Shown: positions 26,544 through 34,935 of the stretch, one piece after another
Layout: each line of letters opens with the position of its first letter
Position numbering within the stretch: position 1 is the first letter of the stretch
Assembly (NCBI GenBank): GCA_016713735.1
Contig: JADJOP010000013.1
Span: 62,001 to 126,000 of the forward strand
Length of the DNA stretch: 64,000 nucleotides
Source: Bryobacterales bacterium
GTDB taxonomy: Bacteria; Acidobacteriota; Terriglobia; Bryobacterales; Bryobacteraceae
Direction: 5' to 3'
Translations under genes and position numbers: made by a program
Notes under the pieces: model-generated
The model's input: the letters and a program-made list of their open reading frames with translations, nothing else
Told to the model about the DNA's origin: nothing
Database searches by the model: none

Positions 26544-28601
26544 TTAGCGCACCATCACATTCACTGAGTTCGAGGCCACTCCGCCCACGTTGAGCAGGAG
26601 CGGCTGCGCGCCCGCCTGCAAACCGGCCGGCATGCGGATGGCTGTCTGATAGAGGCCCGCGAAGCCGGGCGAGGCCACCGAGTAGAGCACCGGCGCGTTG
26701 ACGCCGCCGATGGTGACGGTGACCTGCGCCGTATTCTTCAAGGGCGAGGCGGGCGTAAGTTCGCCGGTGATGAGCGCGGGCGTGGTTTGCCCGAGGCCGG
26801 TGGTGAAGACGACGAGCACATCGTTGGCGGCGGCGGGATTGGCGGCGCCGATGAGGGAGAAGTCAGCGTTCTTGACGACAATGCCCTGGCCTCCGCCGTA
26901 GGTGAAGACGCTGGGGTCCTGCGCGGCCACTTGCACGGTGAGTCCGCTGCCGGTGCCGCCGGAGTTGGTCATGGTGACGGGGACGCTGCCGGTGGCGGTT
27001 TCCAGGGGCACCTGGATGTTGACCTGAGAGGGCGAGACGAAGAGCAGGGGCGCGTCGTTGTTGCCCAGCTTGACGCTGACGCCGTTGAGGGCCGTGGGGA
27101 GGCTGCTGCCGGCCCAGCCGCTGAGGTCGGTGGTGGTGGGAGAGAAGGCGGCGCCATAGATGGACATGAGTGCGCCGGGGGCGGCGGTGGTTTTCGATTC
27201 CGCGCCGACAGCGCTGATGATGGCGCCCATGCGCGGGGCCTGCAGGGTGGCGCCAGTCTGGGCGCGCACGGCGCCGCCGGGGTTGGCGGGCGTGTGGAGG
27301 TTGAGATACCAGGCGTCGGGAGAGGCGAGCATGCCGGCCATGGAAGGCATGGTGTCGCCGGAGAAGACAATGGGGATGAAGATGTTGCCGAAGCCGGTGG
27401 CGGAGCTGACACGGGCTGAGCCGGTAATGCCGGAATTCAGGCGAACGGGTCCGTTTTCGCCGGACTTGCCGGTGTGGACGTGGAGGCCGATGAAGTCGAT
27501 GGCGGCGGGGAAGCGGTAGTTCACATCGAAGGCCATCCAGGCGGCCAGGGGAGCGCCGGCGGCATCGCGCATGGTGCGCACGTGGAGCAGCGAGGGAGCG
27601 GCGGCGTCGAGCCCGGTGACGGCGGGCACTTCATTGCCTGGGGCCATATTCATCGAGAGCGTGGTGGAGTCAGTGGAGCGCATCTGAGCGCGCACGGCGC
27701 CGCCGGGGTTATCGGTGGTGTGGAGGTTGATGTAATGGCCGGCGGGGTTGAGAATCATGCCGTCGAGGGCGGCCACCGAGGCGGCATTGGTAACGTCGAT
27801 CTCGTTGCGGTAGTTCAGCGTGCCGGTGCCGCTGTCGGTGGAGTCGATGCGGGTGAGAGCGGAGTTGAGCGTGACCGGTCCATTGACGCCGCCAACGCCG
27901 GTGTGGATGTGGAGACCGGTGAAGGTGACCTTGGCGGGGAAGGCGTAGTTGACGTTGAAGATCACTTCGCCGGAGTTGATGCTGCCGTCGGGGCCGCGCG
28001 TGAGGATCGTGGTAACGGCGCCGGTGGCGGAGGCGTTGAGGCCGGCAATGGCAGGGACCTCGTTGGCCGGACTCATCAGACCAAGCGTGACGTTCCACTC
28101 GGCGCGCTGGAGTTGGCCGCGAATGACGCCGCCGGGGTATTGGGTGGTGTGGAGGTTCACGTAATAACCGGCTGGATCGTTGAACATGCCTTCGAGCGTG
28201 GACAGCGAGGAGGCGGCGGTGGGAAGCGCCTGGGCGGGCAGGTCGATCACGCCCGGTCCGTTGGCGGCGAGGTTATTGGCGCCGGTGAGGCCGGTGTTGA
28301 GCGTGACCGGGCCGTTGACGCCGGCGGCGCCGGAGTGGATGTGGAGGCCGATGATGGTGGCCTCGCCGGGGAAGCGATAGGTGATGTGGAAGTCGGCCGT
28401 ACCGGAAGTGATGGCGCCGGCGGCGTCGCGCACGATGTGAGCGGTGATGGTGGCCGCGCCGGTGGCGTTGTAGCCGGTGATGGCGGGCACCTCATTGGCC
28501 GGGGAGAGGACGGCGCGGAAGATGCGCGTCTCGGCGGATTGCGCGGCGGCGGACAAGGCCGCGGCAAACAGGAGGGTCAATCGGAGGCTGGGGAATTTCA
28601 T
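26544..28601 (-). CDS. Secreted protein with three CHRD domains and a TIGR03437 C-terminus
   Basis: The 685-residue protein starts at ATG 28601 with a signal peptide (MKFPSLRLTLLFAAALSAAAQ). Three tandem CHRD repeats follow (about 25-150, 155-285, 290-415). Each has an SPANEVPAI/APGNEVPAV start, a GLHIHSG/GLHIHTG/GLHVHTG motif followed by NGPV, and a YVNLHT/YINLHT/YLNLHT ... NPGGAVRAQ end. CHRD domains are named after chordin and bind proteins in animals; bacterial versions are extracellular and uncharacterised. Residues ~440-685 form the TIGR03437 domain (TTAAPGALMSIYGAAFS, FVSPSQVNIQVP). It is probably exported. The frame extends to 28646, but the signal peptide fixes the start. Confidence 0.9.
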   Translation of the reverse strand: MKFPSLRLTLLFAAALSAAAQSAETRIFRAVLSPANEVPAITGYNATGAATITAHIVRDAAGAITSGTADFHITYRFPGEATIIGLHIHSGAAGVNGPVTLNTGLTGANNLAANGPGVIDLPAQALPTAASSLSTLEGMFNDPAGYYVNLHTTQYPGGVIRGQLQRAEWNVTLGLMSPANEVPAIAGLNASATGAVTTILTRGPDGSINSGEVIFNVNYAFPAKVTFTGLHIHTGVGGVNGPVTLNSALTRIDSTDSGTGTLNYRNEIDVTNAASVAALDGMILNPAGHYINLHTTDNPGGAVRAQMRSTDSTTLSMNMAPGNEVPAVTGLDAAAPSLLHVRTMRDAAGAPLAAWMAFDVNYRFPAAIDFIGLHVHTGKSGENGPVRLNSGITGSARVSSATGFGNIFIPIVFSGDTMPSMAGMLASPDAWYLNLHTPANPGGAVRAQTGATLQAPRMGAIISAVGAESKTTAAPGALMSIYGAAFSPTTTDLSGWAGSSLPTALNGVSVKLGNNDAPLLFVSPSQVNIQVPLETATGSVPVTMTNSGGTGSGLTVQVAAQDPSVFTYGGGQGIVVKNADFSLIGAANPAAANDVLVVFTTGLGQTTPALITGELTPASPLKNTAQVTVTIGGVNAPVLYSVASPGFAGLYQTAIRMPAGLQAGAQPLLLNVGGVASNSVNVMVR

Positions 28602-28613
28602 GGTGGTACCACC
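28602..28613. promoter_or_regulatory. 12-bp perfect palindrome abutting the CHRD start codon
   Basis: GGTGGTACCACC lies directly 5' of ATG 28601. A TACTGT -10-like box (minus strand, 28618-28623) would place the transcription start within the palindrome. It may be an operator; it could also be chance. Confidence 0.3.
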
Positions 28614-28793
28614 GAACACAGTACGACGAGGGGGTTTGGGGGACAAGGAATCTGTACAGAATTAACAAGTTGCAACTGCGGGGAGGGGCGGCCGGGCGCG
28701 GCCGGGGAAGCTACTGGGGAGGGCGTCCGCTCTCGGCGAAGAGCAGGCCGTTTGCCGCGCTTGGCGGCCCATTCACCGGGGCCGAAAAAATAC
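28614..28793. other. Intergenic stretch between divergent genes, no gene seen
   Basis: This is part of the only gap over 300 nt in the window (28602-29021), between the CHRD gene and the siderophore-receptor gene. It holds no convincing open frame. The plus-strand promoter and leader features to its right are listed separately. Confidence 0.6.
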
Positions 28794-28822
28794 TGGACAG
28801 ATTCAGTCGTGGATGTTAGGAT
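28794..28822 (+). promoter_or_regulatory. Putative promoter of the siderophore-receptor operon
   Basis: TGGACA (28794-28799), a 17-nt spacer and TAGGAT (28817-28822) make a plausible sigma-70 promoter. The predicted leader would be about 190 nt. No Fur-box palindrome is visible by eye. Confidence 0.5.
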
Positions 28823-28828
28823 TCGATT

Positions 28829-29021
28829 CAAGCACTAGATGCAAGTCGTTTGCGAAACGAAACCGCCCCACCTCAGGGCGGGACGGCGGGCAACCAGGCT
28901 ATCGAGTGCGCTCAGCAGGCCTACGGCGGGACTCCGGCGGCACAGCTGAAAGGGGCGTTCAGGCTCCGTTCAGATGAGACGAGTTTGCCACTACGGCAAA
29001 TCCAACAGCCAGGAGTTCGAC
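28829..29021 (+). promoter_or_regulatory. Hairpin-rich 5' leader of the siderophore-receptor gene (candidate RNA regulator)
   Basis: Four perfect hairpins occur in a row: TCGTTT/AAACGA (28846-28860), CCGCCC/GGGCGG (28863-28881), CTGAA/TTCAG (28946-28962) and TTTGCC/GGCAAA (28984-29000). A second TTCAG (28969-28973) could pair with the same CTGAA instead, which allows alternative folds. The Shine-Dalgarno AGGAG (29011-29015) follows the last hairpin by 10 nt and lies 6 nt before GTG 29022. It does not match a riboswitch class that I recognise. Confidence 0.4.
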
Positions 29022-31475
29022 GTGAGAATCAGGATCAAAGTTCGGAAGAAGAAGCAGCGAGAAGCGGGGTGAACCGGGCAAGGGGTTTGGTATCCGCCAG
29101 GGAAGTCCCCGGTATTGGGCAGCCGTCGGCTCGATGGCGGCCTGTACCGTCCTTGGCGGCGGAGCGGCCGCGCCGGCCTACAGTTTGCAGACGGAGGGCC
29201 AGCAGCCGCCAAGCGTGGCTGGCGCCGCGAGCAGGCAGCCGGCGCGGCGCTTTCGCATTGCGGCGGGACCGTTGAGCGAGGTGCTGCGGCAATTGCGAGA
29301 TCAACCGGCCTGCGGGTGGAGTTGATTGACGCGCGCGCGGGCACGGTGGATTCGGCGGGCATCACGGGTCTCTATTCGCCGGAAGAGGCGCTGCGCAAGG
29401 CGCTCGAAGGCACAGGGCTGACCGTGCACCAGGGCGGCGCGGGGCAGTGGATCATCGAGATGCCGATGCTGAAGGCCAGCGTCGATGTGACCGAGCGCAT
29501 GCCGATGGCCTCGCCCAAGTACACGGCGCCGGTGAGGGACCTGCCGCAGACGATCATGGTGATTCCGAAAGCGGTGATGGAGCAGCAGGGCGCGACCTCG
29601 CTGACCGAGGTGCTGCGCAATGTGCCGGGGTTGACCATCGCGGCGGGCGAAGGCGGTGTGCCGGCGGGCGACAACCTGACGCTGCGCGGCTTTAGCGCAC
29701 GCAACGACCTGTTTGTGGACGGCGTGCGCGACATCGGTCCGAACTCGCGCGACCCGTTCAACCTGGAGCAGGTGGAGGTGGTAAAGGGTCCGCAATCGGC
29801 GTTCACGGGCCGCGGCTCGACAGGCGGCTCGATCAACATGGTGACCAAGTCGCCGGGGTTGAACAAGGCCGTGGGTGCTTCGGTGGCGTTCGGTACGGCG
29901 GGACTGCGGCGCTTCAGCACGGATGTGAACACGCCGGTGCGGTTCTTGGGCGAACGCACGGGCTTCCGCGCCAACCTGCTGTGGCACGAAGGCGGCGTGG
30001 CCGGGCGCGACGCGGTGCACAGCCAACGCTGGGGCATGGCGCCGTCGCTGCTGTTCGGCTCGGGCACACCGACGCGCATCACACTGTCGTATCAGAAGCT
30101 GCGCCAAGACAACATTCCCGATTACGGCATTCCGTGGGTGACGGCGACACAGAATGTGCTGGCGGCCTATCGCAACCAGCCGGCGCCGGTGCCGCGCAAC
30201 ACGTTTTATGGTCTTAAGCAGCGCGACCATGAGGATCTGAATTCGGATATGGCGACGGCGCGCTACGAGCACGAGTTCAGCGATACGCTTTCACTGCGCA
30301 ACCAGTTCCGCTTCGGGCGCACCAAGCGCGACTCGGTGGTGACGGCGCCGCGGTTTGCCAGCAACGACAATCTGATCATCAACCGCAGCAGCCCGTCGTG
30401 GGTGACGCAGGATGACATTTGGGATAACCAGACCGATGTGCGGGCGCAGTTCAACACCGGCAGCGTGACGCATTCGGTGGTGGGCGGGGCGGCCTTCACG
30501 CGCGAAAACAATCAGCGCGTGGCGCGCACGGCGGCCAACATACCCACGACGACATTCCTCAATCCGGACGCCAACCAGCCGTGGACGGGGACGTTCACCT
30601 TCTCGGCTATCCAGGGCGACGCCACCGGCAACACGCAAGCCGGTTACCTCTTCGACACGGCCAAGCTGCATCGCAAATTCGAGGTGAACGGCGGGTTGCG
30701 CTGGGAGCGGTTCGACACGAGCGGCATCAACTCAGCGGGCGCGGCGCTGAACCGCACCGATACGATGACGAGCCTGCGCGCGGCGGCGATTTTCCGGCCC
30801 GTGGAGCCGGGCACGGTGTACGTCAGCTACGGCACGTCGATGAACCCGTCGCTCGAAGGCGTGGCCTACCAGACGGCGAACACGGCGATCGAACCGGAGA
30901 AGTCGTACACGACCGAAGTGGGCACGAAGTGGGAACTGCTGGGCTCGCGGCTGCTGCTGAGCGGGGCGCTGTTCCGCGTGGAGAAGACCAACGCGCGCAC
31001 GCCTGGCGTGCTGCCCGACGAGCCGGCGCAGGTGTTGCAGGGCAACCAGGTGGTGAACGGGGCCGAGTTGGGCGTGACGGGCAACATCACGCGCTCGCTG
31101 CGTTTGTTCGGGGCCTACACGCTGCTGGATAGCGAGATCACGAAGTCGAACAATCCGGCTGAGTTGGGCAACCGGTTCATCAACACGCCGCGGCATTCGA
31201 TGAGCTTGTGGTCGAGCTCCTCAGTGCGGCGGCTCACGGTGGGCGGCGGTGTGCGGTTCATCGATAGCCGCTTTGGCAACACTACGAACACGCGGCGCGT
31301 GGACTCCTACTGGACGCTGGACGCTCTGGCGCAGTACACGGTGAATCAACATCTGGACCTGCGCGTAAACCTTTACAACCTGAACAACGCCTACTACTTT
31401 GAACGGCTCGGAGGCGGACATCTGGTTCCCGGCGCGGCGCGTTCGGCGATGGTCACGACCAATTTCCGCTTTTAG
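29022..31475 (+). CDS. TonB-dependent siderophore receptor with STN domain; N-terminal part frameshifted twice
   Basis: AGGAG at 6-nt spacing marks GTG 29022 (MRIRIKVRKKKQREAG), which then hits TGA at 29070. Dropping one G from the run 29066-29069 moves to a frame that reads a signal peptide (RYWAAVGSMAACTVLGGGAA) and an STN domain start (FRIAAGPLSEVLRQLRDQ). That frame fails after 29304. Adding one A there (CAACC to CAAACC) restores the first frame (TGLRVELIDARAG). The net shift is zero, giving 817 residues. The rest is intact: plug (LPQTIMVIPKAVMEQQ, LTLRGFSARNDLFVDG, QVEVVKGPQSAFTGRGSTGG) and a 22-strand-type barrel ending in phenylalanine (TTNFRF). It imports ferric siderophores; STN domains can signal to anti-sigma factors, but none is nearby. 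It is followed by the dioxygenase and PepSY genes. Confidence 0.85.
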
Positions 31476-31483
31476 GACCGTTT

Positions 31484-32164
31484 ATGCTGCTTCAAATTCC
31501 TCATGTTCTGAGCCAGGAGCAGGTGGCCGAGTGCCGCCTGCTGCTGGAGGCCGCCGAGTGGATCGACGGGCGGGCCACGGCTGGTTACCAGTCAGCGCGG
31601 GCGAAGAACAACACGCAATTGGCGGAGGACCATCCGGCGGCGCGCAAGGTGGGCGATGTCATTTTGCAGGCGTTGGAGGCCAGTCCTCTGTTCTTGTCGG
31701 CGGCGCTGCCGTTGAAGGTGTTTCCCCCGTTGTTCAACCGCTACTCCGGCGGCCAGTCGTTCGGCACGCATGTGGACAACGCCATCCGGCATTCCAGCGT
31801 CACCGGGATGCGCATGCGGACGGACCTTTCGGCGACGCTGTTCTTCGCCGGGCCCGAGGAGTATGCGGGCGGCGAGTTGGTGGTGGAAGACACCTACGGC
31901 GTGCAGCAGGTGAAGTTGCCGGCGGGCGACATGGTGTTGTATCCGGCAACCAGTTTGCATCACGTACGGCCGGTGACGAGCGGCGCGCGGCTGTGTTCGT
32001 TCTTCTGGATTCAAAGCATGGTCCGCGACGATGGCCGGCGGACGCTGCTGTTCGATCTTGATGTGGCCATTCAGCGGGTGGTTCAGGATGCGGCGGACCA
32101 TCCGGCGGCGGTGCCCCTGACGGGCGTGTATCACAATCTACTTCGACAATGGGCGGATTCCTAG
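31484..32164 (+). CDS. PKHD-type Fe(II)/2-oxoglutarate dioxygenase (PiuC/YbiX-like)
   Basis: The 226-residue protein matches the length of the PKHD hydroxylase family. It has the iron facial triad H96-V-D98 (FGTHVDNA) and H159 (SLHHVRPVT), and a 2-oxoglutarate-binding Arg169 (GARLCSFFWIQS). Genes of this family regularly sit beside TonB siderophore receptors (PiuA-PiuC, Fiu-YbiX) and are iron-regulated; the substrate is unknown. It begins 8 nt after the receptor stop, with AGGA 6 nt before ATG 31484, and ends 1 nt before the PepSY start. The three genes form one iron-acquisition operon. Confidence 0.93.
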   Translation: MLLQIPHVLSQEQVAECRLLLEAAEWIDGRATAGYQSARAKNNTQLAEDHPAARKVGDVILQALEASPLFLSAALPLKVFPPLFNRYSGGQSFGTHVDNAIRHSSVTGMRMRTDLSATLFFAGPEEYAGGELVVEDTYGVQQVKLPAGDMVLYPATSLHHVRPVTSGARLCSFFWIQSMVRDDGRRTLLFDLDVAIQRVVQDAADHPAAVPLTGVYHNLLRQWADS

Positions 32165-32165
32165 G

Positions 32166-33434
32166 ATGAGAAAAGTACTCTTTTGGATGCACCTGTGCGC
32201 GGGGTGCGTGGCGGGACTGATCGTTTTGGTCATGTCGGTGACGGGCGTGGCCCTGACCTATGAGAAGCAGATGATCCGCTGGGCCGACAAGCGGGCGCTG
32301 GAGGCGCAGCCGCAAGGGACGGCGCCGATGCCGGTGGAGGATCTGATCGCGCACGTGCGCGTCCAGCGCGGGGCGCTGCCTTCGGCGATCACCTGGCGCA
32401 ATGGGGCCAACGAGCCGGTGCTGATGAGTTATGGCCGGGAAAGCGTGGTGTATGCCGACGCGGCAACGGGCGCGATTCTCGGCACCGGCGCCAAGGGCAC
32501 GCGCGAGTTCTTCCACGTGATGACGGACTGGCATCGCTGGCTGGGGCAGGAAGGCGCGGGCCGGACGACGGGGCGGGCCATCACGGGGGCCTGCAACCTC
32601 GCCTTCCTTTTTATCGTAGTATCGGGTCTTTATCTCTGGTTTCCGCGCGAATGGACGCGCCGCCACTTCGCGCCGATTTTGTGGTTCCGCGGCGGGTTGG
32701 GCGGCAAGGCGCGCGACTTCAACTGGCATAACGTGATCGGTTTTTGGTGCCTGGTGCCGTTATTCTTCATCGTCATCTCCGGGGCCGTGATCTCGTACCC
32801 GTGGGCGAGTAGCCTTGTGTACACGCTCACGGGGAGCGAGGCGCCGGCGCCGATGGCCAAGGGGGGCGAGCGGAAAGGGCCTCCGGGCGGAGGGCGCGAG
32901 GGCCGCGCGGGCGAAGGCCGGCCTGGAGAACGGAAGAAGGGCGGCAAGAAGGGCGAGGAGCGTGGCGGCGGGCCGGGGGGACCTCCCGGATTCGCCGCGC
33001 CGCCGGTGGACCTGCCGCTCGATGGCTTGAACGTGGCGTTTGAGAAAGCGCGCACGGCGCGGGCGAGTTGGGAATCGATCACGCTGCGGCTGCCGGGTTC
33101 CGGGCGCGCGCCGATCGTGTTTTCCGTGGATGAAGGCGGTCCGGGGCAGGCGCATTTGCGCAGCACGGTGACCTATCGACGCGACTCGGGCGAAGCGGTG
33201 GTGGCCTCTGAGTATGAAACCTATAACGCGGGCCGCAAAGCGCGCACGTGGCTGCGGTTTGCGCACACGGGCGAAGTGTATGGCATTGTGGGGCAGACCA
33301 TCGCCGGCATCGCTTCGCTGGGCGGCGTGTTCCTTGTTTATACGGGCGTGGCGCTGAGCTTGCGACGGTTTGCCGCATGGCGGCGGCGGCGCGCACGGAC
33401 ACAGGTGGCGGAGGCGGAAGAGGTCGCCGTTTAG
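32166..33434 (+). CDS. PepSY-associated TM-helix membrane protein
   Basis: The 422-residue protein has the PepSY_TM layout: an N-terminal TM helix (FWMHLCAGCVAGLIVLVMSVTGVALTYE-type), a periplasmic PepSY part (AITWRNGANEPVLMSYG), and TM helices with conserved histidines (FFHVMTDWHRWLG, FNWHNVIGFWCLVPLFFIVISG). A Gly/Lys/Pro-rich linker occupies about 235-285, followed by a second periplasmic part and a last TM (AHTGEVYGIVGQ ... LGGVFLVYTGVAL). Such proteins are paired with siderophore receptors and are thought to reduce or process ferric siderophore in the periplasm, possibly with heme. It is the last gene of the iron operon; ATG 32166 follows the dioxygenase stop by 1 nt. Confidence 0.9.
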   Translation: MRKVLFWMHLCAGCVAGLIVLVMSVTGVALTYEKQMIRWADKRALEAQPQGTAPMPVEDLIAHVRVQRGALPSAITWRNGANEPVLMSYGRESVVYADAATGAILGTGAKGTREFFHVMTDWHRWLGQEGAGRTTGRAITGACNLAFLFIVVSGLYLWFPREWTRRHFAPILWFRGGLGGKARDFNWHNVIGFWCLVPLFFIVISGAVISYPWASSLVYTLTGSEAPAPMAKGGERKGPPGGGREGRAGEGRPGERKKGGKKGEERGGGPGGPPGFAAPPVDLPLDGLNVAFEKARTARASWESITLRLPGSGRAPIVFSVDEGGPGQAHLRSTVTYRRDSGEAVVASEYETYNAGRKARTWLRFAHTGEVYGIVGQTIAGIASLGGVFLVYTGVALSLRRFAAWRRRRARTQVAEAEEVAV

Positions 33435-33471
33435 CTGGCCGGTGAGAAGGGGCGCGAACACCACTCCCCAC

Positions 33472-33523
<52 letters not shown>

Positions 33524-33561
33524 GAGAACAGGAGCGGTGATGGCCTCCTGACAGCAGACGG

Positions 33562-34935
33562 TTAGAGATCAGCGAGGCGCTGGGCGGTGTCGCCGAAGCG
33601 GTCGAGCTTCACGCCCATGCGGTCCATGATGGACAGGTAGAGACTGCAGGCGCGGCGGTTGTCGTCGCCCTTGTCCAGGTAGTCGAGGATGCGGCCCGGC
33701 TTGAGCGTGCCATTTCCCTTCCCCGCGAGCACGAGCGGCATCTGGTCGGCGCCGTGCTGGTCGCCATCGAAGAGGTTCGAGCCGCCGAGCAGGATGGAGC
33801 TGTCGAGCAGCGACTGGCCGCCTTCGTCGATCGACTTCAGGCGCTCGATCAGGTAGGCGTACTGCGCCATGTGGAACTGATTCGTCTTGAGGTACATGGC
33901 CTCGGCCGCCGGTGCCTTGCCGTTGTGCGTGAGGTCAAGGTGGAGCGCGCCCTTGACGCCTTCGACAAACTTGAAATTCATTTGCGACAGGTCGTTGTTC
34001 AACATCAGCGTGACGACGCGCGTTTTGTCCATTTGGAAGGCGAGCACGATGAGGTCGAGCATGAGCTTCATGTGCGCCGGGACGTCCTGCGGCAGCTCAT
34101 CCTTGGGGCGCGGCATGTTGGGCTTGGCGAGCGTGGGCCGCCAGCCTTCGAGGCGTTCCTGCTTACTGGCGTGCTCGATGCGCTTTTCGATGCCGCGGAT
34201 GGACTCGAGATATTCGTCGAGTTTGCGGCGGTCGCCGCTGCTGATGCGGGTTTGGAGCGAGTTGGCTTCCTGGAGCACGGCGTCGAGGATGCTGCGGTCG
34301 AGTTGGCGCCCGGAGCCGTCGCCGACAAGCAGGTCGAAGGTGCGCGCGGGGTAGATCTCCTTGGTGGCGGGCTTGGTCGGCGTGGCCCAGGAGAGGCACG
34401 AGCCGTAGATCATGGAGAGGCCGTCTTCCAGGCGCAGTTCGTTGGGCTCGATGCCGAGGGCGAGGCTGGGCACGGCGGTGGCGCCGCCGATTTCGCGCGC
34501 GAGCACCTGGTCAAACGAGGTGCCGACGCGGATGTCGGCCGGGTCGAGGCTGACCCAGGCGCCGGAGAGCATGTTCGGCATGCGGCCCAGGTGCGGGCTG
34601 GTGGACTTCACCGCCTGCTCGTTGTAGAGGCCGCGCAGGAAGGTGATGTCTTCGCGATGCGGATTGAGCGCTTCGAGCACGGGGCCGAGCTGCATGTTGG
34701 AGCCGTTGCCGCCCTTGGCCCACCAGTGTTCGGGCTCGACGCCATTGGAGAAGTAGACCAGGGCGAAGCGCGTCGGCGGCTTGTTGGCGACCTTTGCGGC
34801 GACCTTGGACACGCTCTCATCGGCGCCGAACAGCGGCACCGATTCCATCCAGGGCAGCGCCAGGGCGACACCGGCGCCTCGCAGGAAATTGCGGCGCGAC
34901 TTCTGCACCGTGCGACGTGGCTTGGGGTGGGTCAT
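33562..34935 (-). CDS. DUF1552 protein, Tat-secreted (copy 2)
   Basis: The 457-residue protein has a twin-arginine signal (SRRNFLRGAGVALALPWM, arginines 14-15). Its sequence is collinear with copy 1: RFALVYFSNGVEPEHWWAKG, SLLDSSILLGGSNLFDGDQH, LAGKGNGTLKPGRILDYLDKG and a C-terminal SIMDRMGVKLDRFGDTAQRL. ATG 34935 overlaps the stop of the DUF1592 gene by 4 nt (ATGA), so the pair is translationally coupled, as in copy 1. Function is unknown. The two copies differ enough that recent duplication is unlikely. Confidence 0.92.
   Translation of the reverse strand: MTHPKPRRTVQKSRRNFLRGAGVALALPWMESVPLFGADESVSKVAAKVANKPPTRFALVYFSNGVEPEHWWAKGGNGSNMQLGPVLEALNPHREDITFLRGLYNEQAVKSTSPHLGRMPNMLSGAWVSLDPADIRVGTSFDQVLAREIGGATAVPSLALGIEPNELRLEDGLSMIYGSCLSWATPTKPATKEIYPARTFDLLVGDGSGRQLDRSILDAVLQEANSLQTRISSGDRRKLDEYLESIRGIEKRIEHASKQERLEGWRPTLAKPNMPRPKDELPQDVPAHMKLMLDLIVLAFQMDKTRVVTLMLNNDLSQMNFKFVEGVKGALHLDLTHNGKAPAAEAMYLKTNQFHMAQYAYLIERLKSIDEGGQSLLDSSILLGGSNLFDGDQHGADQMPLVLAGKGNGTLKPGRILDYLDKGDDNRRACSLYLSIMDRMGVKLDRFGDTAQRLADL

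Noticed and set aside
28984..29021. Cobalamin riboswitch, from GCCACT and AGCCAGGAG near the receptor start
   Set aside because: The two elements are too close, the conserved core is missing, and AGGAG is better explained as the Shine-Dalgarno for GTG 29022.
28850..29275. 141-residue plus-strand frame across the leader region
   Set aside because: It crosses the hairpin leader and the receptor N-terminus in a third frame and has no recognisable features.
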